The notes under the pieces: generated by a model
What the model saw: only the letters and a program-made list of their open reading frames with translations
What the model was told of the DNA's origin: nothing
Databases searched by the model: none
DNA from: Bacteroidales bacterium Phil6
GTDB lineage: Bacteria; Bacteroidota; Bacteroidia; Bacteroidales; F082
DNA length: 64,000 nt
Reading direction: 5' to 3'
Assembly (NCBI GenBank): GCA_002633315.1
Contig: NWBN01000015.1
Span: 62,001-126,000, forward strand
Position numbers and translations under genes: made by a program
Part shown: in pieces, positions 1 to 7,070 of the stretch
How positions within the stretch are numbered: position 1 is the first letter of the stretch
Layout: each line of letters begins with the position of its first letter

Positions 1-1130
1 CCGATAAGTCAAAATGGACTCGTTGCCCTGTTGTCGAAATGTGTCTTGATTCCAAACTTTCAGAAGGCAATGCACCCAAGTTTACCTTGCGTCGCGCTCC
101 ATCTGTTGACAAGGAAGGCAATCCATGTGCTTCAATGGATATGGAACCAAGTGACAATCCTGATGATCCTAATTACATAGGTGCACAAGGTATGGGTTGG
201 TTCCCGGGATATGCTATTGACATTGAAAGTGGAGCTCGTTTGAATCTCATTTTTGGTGAAGATTCATTCTATCCGGAACTTAACGGACGTGACATGTTGT
301 TCAATCCTCCGGCGTTGAAAGAATCAACGGTGTTGGGTAATACTTCACAACTTTATGACCCTGCAATATTTGATGCTGACGGTACTGCAGTATTCGGTGG
401 AAAACATTATGTTTATGTATTTCCGATGTCAGACCTTGGTGAAAAGGTGGGTATTAACTTCAAATGTCCTGCATACGATGCCGGTAGATATTTCTATAAT
501 ACTATGAAGGCTATTGATGAATCCGGCAGTTATGCTAGCGTTTTGCGCGTGTTGTTCTGGAGTCAGCCATTATGGTGCGGTATGCCTATGGCAGTGGAGG
601 GAAGAGAATGGTTGCAACCCGGTAATCCGGTCAAGATTTCTATCCGTGTTGCTACTCCTTATAAACCAGGTTATGCTACAACAACTCTCGATTCTGTTTA
701 TGAAGGCCTGTACGACACAATCGACCATGTGGGATACAATCCTTACTTTACATTCAGCACAGTGGGTCTTGGACCTACTAACGACAACCTTGAGAAGGCA
801 GAAACCGATCTCGACTTGATAACTGTAGTGCCTAATCCATATTATGCTTACTCCACATACGAGCCGAATGCTCTTACACATAGAGTGAAGATTGCTAATG
901 TTCCTGACAAGTGTGTCGTGACAATATATACTATGGATGGTGTAAAGGTACGTCAATTTAAGAAAGATGATTCATCTGTGACATCGATAGATTGGGATTT
1001 GACAAACTTTGCTAATACTCCTATTGCCAGCGGTCTTTATATTATTCATGTCAAAGACAATGTCAATGGAGGTGAAAAGGTCGTTAAATTCTATTGTGCA
1101 ATGCGTCAGGTTGACTTAAATACTTTCTAA
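1..1130 (+). CDS. T9SS-associated secreted protein, C-terminal part (5' truncated by window edge)
   Basis: The reading frame is open from the window edge (first full codon at base 3) to the stop at 1128-1130, so the true start lies outside and the Met at base 39 is internal. The visible part is Gly/Pro/aromatic rich, as in extracellular beta proteins. The last ~90 residues begin with VVPNPYYAYSTYE and continue through a beta-sandwich pattern (VTIYTMDGVKVRQF, then IASGLYIIHVKD) typical of type IX secretion C-terminal domains. The next gene, 33 bp away, is a PorV/PorQ-family barrel. Large T9SS-associated proteins are often found next to such genes in Bacteroidota. The specific role is unknown. 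Confidence 0.7.
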   Translation, partial: DKSKWTRCPVVEMCLDSKLSEGNAPKFTLRRAPSVDKEGNPCASMDMEPSDNPDDPNYIGAQGMGWFPGYAIDIESGARLNLIFGEDSFYPELNGRDMLFNPPALKESTVLGNTSQLYDPAIFDADGTAVFGGKHYVYVFPMSDLGEKVGINFKCPAYDAGRYFYNTMKAIDESGSYASVLRVLFWSQPLWCGMPMAVEGREWLQPGNPVKISIRVATPYKPGYATTTLDSVYEGLYDTIDHVGYNPYFTFSTVGLGPTNDNLEKAETDLDLITVVPNPYYAYSTYEPNALTHRVKIANVPDKCVVTIYTMDGVKVRQFKKDDSSVTSIDWDLTNFANTPIASGLYIIHVKDNVNGGEKVVKFYCAMRQVDLNTF

Positions 1131-1163
1131 TTATTTTGCGAACAATAAAAAAGGATTACGATC

Positions 1164-2234
1164 ATGAAAAAGTTATTTAAATATATCGTTATATTAAGCT
1201 TGACAATCATTATTGGATTTACGAGCACAGACGCTTTCGCAGGTAATAAGGACAGGTCTGGTCAAGCAGGCGCTACAGAATTGTTAATCAACCCATGGGC
1301 AGCAGCATCAGGCTGGGGCAATGCCGGTATGGCAAGTGTCAAAGGTGTTGACGCCATGTGGGGCAACGTCGCCGGTATTACTTTTACCAACAGTATAGAT
1401 TTGAACTTCTCATATACCAATTGGTTAAAGGGTTCTGAGACAAATATTTTCTCATTCGGTTTCTTGGCTCGTATTTCAGAGTCTGCTGTTATGGGTCTTT
1501 ATGTGATGTCTGTCAACTCACAGGAAATACCGATCACTACTGTTGAGAATCCAGAAGGCGGTTTGGGAACTTTCAAACCTAATTTGATGAATATCAATAT
1601 AGCTTTGGCAAAGGCTTTCTCTAACAGTATCCGCGGAGGTTTTGTCTTGAAGATTATCAGCGAGAGTATTGCTGACATGTCCGGCGCCGGCGTCGCTATT
1701 GATGCAGGTATCCAATATGTTACCGGTATTACTGACAATATTCACTTCGGTATCACTTTGAAGAATATAGGACCTACCATGAAATTCTCTGGTGACGGTC
1801 TCGCATTCTCGACTTTGTTCGAAGGAATGTCGTCAAGTATTACTGTCGTGCAACGTGCAGATGCTTTCGAGCTCCCTGCTCAGTTGAATATAGCTGCAGC
1901 TTATGATTTCAATTTTGAAAACAACAGCCGCTTGACTCTTGCCGGTAACTTTACCTCTAATTCATTCTCTAAAGACCAGTTTACTCTCGGTATTGAAGGT
2001 TCGTTGAGAGAAATACTTGTTCTCCGTGCCGGTTATACTTACGAGAATGGTATTTGGGATGATATCGAGTCTGATGAATGTACTAACGTGAATAAAGGAT
2101 TGTCGCTCGGCGCTTCTGTTCAGGCTCCTCTTAGCAAAAAAGAAGGTGGCATGAAGATCGCTGTCGATTATTCTTATCGCGCAACAGAACACTTTAGTGG
2201 TACTCATACTGTAGGTGCAAGAATTTATTTCTAA
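1164..2234 (+). CDS. PorV/PorQ-family outer membrane protein
   Basis: 356 residues. A signal peptide (MKKLFKYIVILSLTIIIGF, then a cut near TDAFAG) is followed by GATELLINPWAAASG, MWGNVAGI and many alternating amphipathic strands ending in the aromatic VGARIYF, all expected of an outer membrane beta barrel. The N-terminal signature of a Gly-rich PWA/S segment with a conserved WGN(P/V)AG fits the PorV/PorQ (DUF3308) family, whose members serve type IX secretion as shuttle or attachment-complex subunits. It follows the T9SS-type protein by 33 bp, probably as an operon. Which paralogue it is (PorV, PorQ or another) cannot be decided from the sequence. Confidence 0.75.
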   Translation: MKKLFKYIVILSLTIIIGFTSTDAFAGNKDRSGQAGATELLINPWAAASGWGNAGMASVKGVDAMWGNVAGITFTNSIDLNFSYTNWLKGSETNIFSFGFLARISESAVMGLYVMSVNSQEIPITTVENPEGGLGTFKPNLMNINIALAKAFSNSIRGGFVLKIISESIADMSGAGVAIDAGIQYVTGITDNIHFGITLKNIGPTMKFSGDGLAFSTLFEGMSSSITVVQRADAFELPAQLNIAAAYDFNFENNSRLTLAGNFTSNSFSKDQFTLGIEGSLREILVLRAGYTYENGIWDDIESDECTNVNKGLSLGASVQAPLSKKEGGMKIAVDYSYRATEHFSGTHTVGARIYF

Positions 2235-2240
2235 AAATAC

Positions 2241-2269
2241 TTGTATTTAAAAAATAATTTGTATCTTTG
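2241..2269 (+). promoter_or_regulatory. greA promoter, -7 box inside a perfect inverted repeat
   Basis: TTG at 2241-2243 and TATCTTTG at 2262-2269 are 18 bp apart, matching the Bacteroidota sigma-ABfr consensus. The -7 box is embedded in an inverted repeat with 11-bp perfect arms: ATAATTTGTAT (2254-2264), a 6-bp spacer, and ATACAAATTAT (2271-2281). A repressor binding there would block the promoter. Confidence 0.65.
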
Positions 2270-2286
2270 CATACAAATTATGAAAC

Positions 2287-2321
2287 AAAAAGGGCCCTTA
2301 TTTCGGTAAGGGTCTCTTTTT
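2287..2321 (+). terminator. Terminator-like hairpin in the greA leader
   Basis: CCCTTA (2295-2300) pairs with TAAGGG (2307-2312). The stem extends outward with G-U pairs and an A-run/T-run, ending in five T residues at 2317-2321. The hairpin lies downstream of the predicted greA transcription start (about 2276) and upstream of the greA start codon, so it would act as an attenuator. It could also terminate readthrough from the upstream barrel gene. Confidence 0.5.
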
Positions 2322-2341
2322 GCTTATTAAATTAAATGATT

Positions 2342-2818
2342 ATGGCTGATATTGAATATTTTACACAAGAAGGACTGCGTAAGTTAAAAGAAGAATTAGA
2401 ACAACTTACCGTCGTGGAACGCCCTCGTATTGCTGCTGCAATAGCAGAGGCACGCGATAAAGGCGACTTGTCTGAAAATGCAGAATATGATGCAGCAAAA
2501 GAAGCTCAGGGCTTGCTTGAAATGAAAATAGTGAAACTTCAACAACTTATCATGAACGCTCGCGTACTTGATGAGTCTAAAATGGATACTTCCAAGGTGT
2601 TGCTCCTTTCTACCGTCAAGATAAAGAATCTTAATACCAAGTCTATAATGACTTATACCATTGTGTCTGAGAAAGAGGCTAACCTTAAACAAGGTAAGAT
2701 TTCTGTCACTTCTCCTATTGCTAAGGGTCTGCTCGGTAAGTCTGTAGGCGATCAAGTGGAGATACAGGTCCCTGCCGGTAAAGTTATGTTTGAAATAGTT
2801 GAAATTACAAGACTTTAA
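2342..2818 (+). CDS. greA: Transcription elongation factor GreA
   Basis: About 158 residues, the normal GreA size. GreA binds the RNA polymerase secondary channel and stimulates cleavage of backtracked RNA. The N-terminal coiled coil is clear, including RPRIAAAIAEARDKGDLSEN with the acidic tip residues and the AEYDAAKEAQ segment. The C-terminal FKBP-like domain contains SPIAKGLLGKSVGDQVEI. The ATG at 2342 (MADIEYFTQEG) fits family N-termini better than the ATG at 2336. The stop overlaps the next upstream ATG (TAATG at 2816-2820), so translation of the HIT gene is probably coupled. The leader carries a terminator-like hairpin. Confidence 0.95.
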   Translation: MADIEYFTQEGLRKLKEELEQLTVVERPRIAAAIAEARDKGDLSENAEYDAAKEAQGLLEMKIVKLQQLIMNARVLDESKMDTSKVLLLSTVKIKNLNTKSIMTYTIVSEKEANLKQGKISVTSPIAKGLLGKSVGDQVEIQVPAGKVMFEIVEITRL

Positions 2819-2823
2819 TGATT

Positions 2824-3216
2824 ATGGCATCGATATTCACGAAAATAGTTAATGGTGAAATACCTTCATATAAGATCGCTGAAAATGACAGATTTTATGC
2901 TTTCCTCGATATTAATCCTGTCGCTAAAGGTCATACCCTCGTGATACCTAAACGTGAAGTGGATTATATCTTCGACCTTGCAGATGATGAGTTGGCAGAT
3001 ATGATGGTATTTGCCAAACATGTGGCTGTAGCTGTCAAAAAAGCTGTCCCTTGTGTTAAAGTGGGCGTCGCCGTCATAGGTCTCGAGGTGCGTCATGCTC
3101 ATATTCACCTTGTCCCTATGCAAAAAGAAGGCGATCTTAACTTCAAAAATCCAAAACTTTCACTCTCTGATGCAGAGTTTAGAGATATTCAAAACTCGAT
3201 AATCAACAATATTTAA
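2824..3216 (+). CDS. HIT-family (histidine triad) nucleotide-binding protein
   Basis: About 130 residues with the HIT signature HAHIHLVP near the C-terminus and the upstream NPVAKGHTLVIPKRE segment typical of Hint-type purine nucleoside phosphoramidases. Family members hydrolyse AMP-linked phosphoramidates; the physiological substrate is unclear. The ATG at 2824 (MASIFTKIVNGEIP) fits homologues, and another in-frame ATG at 2818 overlaps the greA stop. The gene is therefore cotranscribed with greA, and the pair ends at a good intrinsic terminator. Confidence 0.93.
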   Translation: MASIFTKIVNGEIPSYKIAENDRFYAFLDINPVAKGHTLVIPKREVDYIFDLADDELADMMVFAKHVAVAVKKAVPCVKVGVAVIGLEVRHAHIHLVPMQKEGDLNFKNPKLSLSDAEFRDIQNSIINNI

Positions 3217-3222
3217 CGAAAC

Positions 3223-3245
3223 AAAGCTGCCTCAGGCAGCTTTTT
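3223..3245 (+). terminator. Intrinsic terminator of greA-HIT
   Basis: AAAGCTGCC (3223-3231), loop TCA, GGCAGCTTT (3235-3243) followed by more T. It ends only 4 bp before the next start codon. Confidence 0.85.
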
Positions 3246-3248
3246 ATT

Positions 3249-5564
3249 ATGTCTGTAGCTCGAGATAAAAAAATATCACGCTTTTGGAGTCTTCTCTTTT
3301 TGACATGGCTCCTCGTTCTCGCCTTTCGCGTTGTGGAACTTTGTACTGTCATCAATAGATATGGTACTCATGATGGTCTATGGCTTTCAGAATTGCTTGG
3401 ACTCGGATACGATTTCCTCCTTGTCAACGCTGTCTTTGCCGTCGTCTTGCCATTTTATTCTCTTTTAAGACAGCATCTGCCTCGTCTTGCCAATGTATTG
3501 ATGATGGTGTTGATATTTTTCTTCTCTGTGGCTCATTATGCCATATTGCAATATTTCTTTTCGCAATATAAGCCGCTTGGAGCTTTTCTTTTCGATTATT
3601 CCCGTGAAGAAGTGTCAATTACGGTCAACTCTCTCGGTTTGCCATGGCTTGCAATTTGCATCTGTGTGCTCCTTTTTGCCTTTTTATTGATAGTGCTTTT
3701 TGCTGTTTTGCCTTCTGTAAGAAGCACAGCAAAAAAACGACTCCTCTTCATATTGTTGTATGTATCATTACCGATATTTGTCTTTGTCAATGTCAGGTGT
3801 TTTGCCCGGATGGACAAATTTGCTGTCAATAAATCAGTGTATTTTTATGTAGATGCAGCAAATTATGAGTCTCAAGCCAAGACTTATTGCGATGACATGT
3901 CCGATAGGGAGATAAAACGTTATCATCAATTGTTTCCTATGCATGACTATATAAAAGGTGATTATCCGCTGTTACATCATTTTGATTGTGCCGACAGTCT
4001 GGGTACGTACTTTGAGACTTTTGACGGAAAACCAAATATAGTTATGCTTGTGGTAGAAGGTCTTAACGATGATTTTGTTCATGATTACATGGATGTAAAT
4101 CTCATGCCCAATCTTCGTGAATTGATGTCGCGAAGTCTATATTGGAGGCATTGTTTCACTCTCGGCGAGCGTTCGTTTTCGGTGATGCCTACCATGCTCG
4201 GAAGTCTTCCGTATGGCAAGATTGGATTTACATTGCTCAACAGGTTGCCAACCCATGTTACTCTCACTTCTGTTCTCGATGCTAACGGATATCAGACGGA
4301 TTTCTTCTATGGACAGGGTGCTTGGTTCCATAGAAAAGATATCTTCTTCAGAATAAATGATATAGACCTTGTTTTCGACAATAAATGTTATTCCGACAAA
4401 TATGATAAAATAATAGTGGGTGATGATGGCTATTTCTGGGGGTATGACGACAGAGCTCTTTTATTGCAGTCGCTTGAAGTCATTGACACTTTGCCGTCTT
4501 TACCGCGTTTTGATGTGTATTTTACAGGTTCCATGCACTCTCCTTTTGTAATAGGCAATGATGCTTATTATGATAATTATTTAGATAGTCTTGTTGAAAA
4601 GTTGAATAAGAATGATAAAGACTATTTTAACAGATTCCGTACATATTTCAAAACTATTTTGTTTTTTGACGATGCTTTGAAAGAATTTATCGATGAATAT
4701 TCGAAACGCGATGATTATGAAAATACTATTTTCGTGTTGACAGGCGACCATTCCATGTCTGAAATTACTCCTCGTAATCCTGTTAAACGTTATCATGTGC
4801 CTATGATAATATTTTCCGAGAAACTAAGACAGCCGGCAGTGTTCGACAATACTGTCAGTCATTTGGATTTTTATGAGACTATTCTCCCTTTTCTCGCAAA
4901 ATATGATGTAAGATTACCTCGTTACAGCTCTGCTTTTGGAAATAACCTTTTCGAAGAAAGTAACAATATAGCTTTTATGAATGAGGAGAGAGATGTCATA
5001 GATTTTTATTCTGACGGATATTATCTTGGCGAAGGCGTCTTGTACAAACTGAATGATGATTTCAGCATTGTGGCAGTTGATGACAATGACAGACTTGAAG
5101 AGATGAGTGATAATCTCGAAATTGTGAGAAAGATGAGCGAATATACATCATTGCATAATTATGTTGTGCCTGATACAGTATATTGTGAATCGCTACAAAA
5201 AGACTTGCTTTATGGTGAACCTCATGGAGAAGAAAGGCTTTTTACCGGGAAGTTTTTTAATATCATTGAGGATGTCGATGTTGAAGGATATGATGAGTTG
5301 TTTTACAATGTGACCTTCGATGTTGTTGGGGATATAAAAGATTGCATAATGATTATGCAGGTGATAGATAAGAATAATGAGAAAATATTTCACAAAGTGG
5401 AGGGAGTCACTGACAAAGAAGACGGTTATCAACATCATGCTGTTGTAAAATTGCCTCATAATGCACCTTCCGGCATTTCTTTTAAGGCTTATTTGTATAA
5501 AGATTCCGATAAGGATCTTATTATAAAAGACTTGAATGTCGTTTTGAGCGGCAGAAAAATGTAG
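3249..5564 (+). CDS. LTA synthase/phosphoglycerol transferase-like membrane sulfatase-fold enzyme
   Basis: 771 residues. About five N-terminal hydrophobic segments (residues 12-30, 50-72, 80-104, 130-155, 164-182) precede an extracytoplasmic alkaline-phosphatase/sulfatase-fold domain starting at PNIVMLVVEGLNDDF (E270 as likely metal ligand). ERSFSVMPT around residues 307-315 would hold the nucleophile (Ser rather than the Thr of LtaS), and TGDHSMSE (498-505) supplies metal ligands. This layout matches LtaS/OpgB/EptA-like enzymes that transfer phosphoglycerol or phosphoethanolamine to envelope glycans. About 110 extra C-terminal residues look like a beta-sandwich. The acceptor is unknown. The start codon sits right after a terminator, so its own promoter or readthrough must drive it. 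Confidence 0.8.
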   Translation: MSVARDKKISRFWSLLFLTWLLVLAFRVVELCTVINRYGTHDGLWLSELLGLGYDFLLVNAVFAVVLPFYSLLRQHLPRLANVLMMVLIFFFSVAHYAILQYFFSQYKPLGAFLFDYSREEVSITVNSLGLPWLAICICVLLFAFLLIVLFAVLPSVRSTAKKRLLFILLYVSLPIFVFVNVRCFARMDKFAVNKSVYFYVDAANYESQAKTYCDDMSDREIKRYHQLFPMHDYIKGDYPLLHHFDCADSLGTYFETFDGKPNIVMLVVEGLNDDFVHDYMDVNLMPNLRELMSRSLYWRHCFTLGERSFSVMPTMLGSLPYGKIGFTLLNRLPTHVTLTSVLDANGYQTDFFYGQGAWFHRKDIFFRINDIDLVFDNKCYSDKYDKIIVGDDGYFWGYDDRALLLQSLEVIDTLPSLPRFDVYFTGSMHSPFVIGNDAYYDNYLDSLVEKLNKNDKDYFNRFRTYFKTILFFDDALKEFIDEYSKRDDYENTIFVLTGDHSMSEITPRNPVKRYHVPMIIFSEKLRQPAVFDNTVSHLDFYETILPFLAKYDVRLPRYSSAFGNNLFEESNNIAFMNEERDVIDFYSDGYYLGEGVLYKLNDDFSIVAVDDNDRLEEMSDNLEIVRKMSEYTSLHNYVVPDTVYCESLQKDLLYGEPHGEERLFTGKFFNIIEDVDVEGYDELFYNVTFDVVGDIKDCIMIMQVIDKNNEKIFHKVEGVTDKEDGYQHHAVVKLPHNAPSGISFKAYLYKDSDKDLIIKDLNVVLSGRKM

Positions 5565-5797
5565 CTCAGAGTGAATGATTGGTGATGTTTCAAAAAGCGT
5601 GTAATTGATTTTATCTTATTCATTGATATTTTTTAATTTGTCGGAAGTCTCAGAAAAGACCGCAGAGGCTTCATTAAAATATATCTAAAAATAATTCTTG
5701 ATATTCATTAGGATAATTATTTGAATGTGTAAATGTTATCCTGTAAATGTCACAATGCCGACTCGGTATTTGTACTTACATTTTTACGAAAAAAATA
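5565..5797. other. Intergenic stretch without recognised gene
   Basis: A/T-rich sequence after the sulfatase-like gene. I see no convincing ORF, RNA gene or clear terminator here. It ends at the promoter that precedes the small ORF. Confidence 0.5.
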
Positions 5798-5834
5798 TTG
5801 ATGTAATAAATATTTGCTATCTTTGGCAAATATT
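5798..5834 (+). promoter_or_regulatory. Promoter with inverted repeat around the -7 box
   Basis: TTG at 5798-5800 and TATCTTTG at 5818-5825 form a consensus promoter. The -7 box is exactly flanked by a 9-bp perfect inverted repeat: AATATTTGC (5809-5817) and GCAAATATT (5826-5834). This looks like an operator that would compete with RNA polymerase. Confidence 0.6.
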
Positions 5835-5842
5835 ATTTTGTT

Positions 5843-6019
5843 ATGACTGAATTTGCTTCTCTAAATCTCTGTAAAAAATATTTTGGGATATTTTCAGTTA
5901 ATGCTTGTTTAATGAAAGGCATTCTCTTTGATATTTGTCATGATATATTTAATGAAAATAATTTCGTCTATGAGAATAGTCTTTACTTTAATACTGTTGA
6001 CATTCTGTATCGTATATGA
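5843..6019 (+). CDS. Candidate 58-residue small protein
   Basis: ATG at 5843 opens a 58-codon frame (MTEFASLNLCKKYFGIFSVN to VDILYRI) ending at TGA 6017-6019. It begins 18 nt after a consensus promoter whose -7 box lies in an inverted repeat, which is the main argument that it is transcribed and possibly translated. The peptide is rich in Phe, Tyr, Asn and Ile, has three Cys, and has no recognised domain. It could equally be an untranslated leader for the pentapeptide gene starting at 6100. In an A/T-rich region an open frame of this size is not rare by chance. Confidence 0.3.
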   Translation: MTEFASLNLCKKYFGIFSVNACLMKGILFDICHDIFNENNFVYENSLYFNTVDILYRI

Positions 6020-6099
6020 ATTTACAATATAAGATTAAGTAGATGTTTATTTTAATGATGAGATATTTTGTATTTAATGAAAGATAATAATTTTTTGAT

Positions 6100-7068
6100 A
6101 TGACACAGGAAGAACTTCAGCGTATAATATCGACAAAGGTGATTGTTGGTGTTGACTTTTCCGGACAGACTTTGGAAAAAGTGGATTTTTCGGGTTGCCG
6201 TTTGGAACGTGTGAATTTTAAGGGATGCGAGATGATACATTGTAGATTTCGAAAAGCTAAGATTTCTTGGAGCGATTTCCGTTATGTAAACATTCAACAT
6301 GGTACATTCGAAGAAGCGGAAATTGAATTTTGTGATTTCTATAGAGCCTTTCTTGATGGAGTGATTATATTTACTCACAGTAAAATAAGTAATTGCAGTT
6401 TCAATAAGACGTATATTGGAGAATCGTCAATCCTCAGAAAGAACAATCTCGTCGGCAACCGTATCTTGCAGCAAAACAAGAAATTGTATGAAAAGTTTCT
6501 TTCAGATTGGCATACTTATGGCACTGGCGAAAGAATCAATGATGTGGGTAAAATATCTGACTGGAATCCCGAGGATGCTTTGGATGGAAGATGGGCTGAG
6601 GCAGAAGAAATATATAAGAATTTCAATGCACTTTGGACATCAAAAGGATTTATAGCTGACGGCAATTGGGCTTATGTACAGGGGAGAAGAATGGAACGCA
6701 ACAGAATGATAAAGGAACTCTCACTGTCAAAGATTCCTCTTAAAAACAAACTTGTCAATGTTTGGCATATTATATCCAATGTATTTTCTGATGTTATGTT
6801 CGGCTTTGGAGAAAGTATGCTGAAAATGGTTATTACATATATTTTAATAGTGTTTGTCTTTGCCTGGGCTTTTACATCTGAGGTGTCTTTGCTTCAATAT
6901 GGCGAGGCATTGTATATAAGTCTTAAAAATATGGCCGGCATGGATTCTGAAGTCATTCGTGAGATTTCTCCTTTTGTGGATATGTTGAATGTCGTGCAAA
7001 CTACCATAGGTATTATTCTTACAGGTATCTTCGGATTTATTCTTGGAAATAAAATCAGAAACCAATAG
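6100..7068 (+). CDS. Pentapeptide-repeat protein with C-terminal channel-like two-TM module
   Basis: 322 residues. Residues ~15-107 form A(D/N)LXX-type pentapeptide repeats (VDFSG, VNFKG, CRFRK, SDFRY, CDFYR, CSFNK), predicted to fold as a right-handed quadrilateral beta helix. A helical linker with AEEIYKNFNALW and NWAYVQGRRMERNRM follows, then TM1 (~241-259), a re-entrant pore-helix-like segment (YGEALYISLKNMAGMD, ~267-282) and TM2 (~297-316). This order matches pentapeptide proteins fused to a K+-channel-type pore, but the TxGYGD-like selectivity filter is replaced by MAGMDSE. The next gene starts 3 bp downstream, so the two are co-transcribed. Function unknown. Confidence 0.75.
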   Translation: MTQEELQRIISTKVIVGVDFSGQTLEKVDFSGCRLERVNFKGCEMIHCRFRKAKISWSDFRYVNIQHGTFEEAEIEFCDFYRAFLDGVIIFTHSKISNCSFNKTYIGESSILRKNNLVGNRILQQNKKLYEKFLSDWHTYGTGERINDVGKISDWNPEDALDGRWAEAEEIYKNFNALWTSKGFIADGNWAYVQGRRMERNRMIKELSLSKIPLKNKLVNVWHIISNVFSDVMFGFGESMLKMVITYILIVFVFAWAFTSEVSLLQYGEALYISLKNMAGMDSEVIREISPFVDMLNVVQTTIGIILTGIFGFILGNKIRNQ

Positions 7069-7070
7069 TT

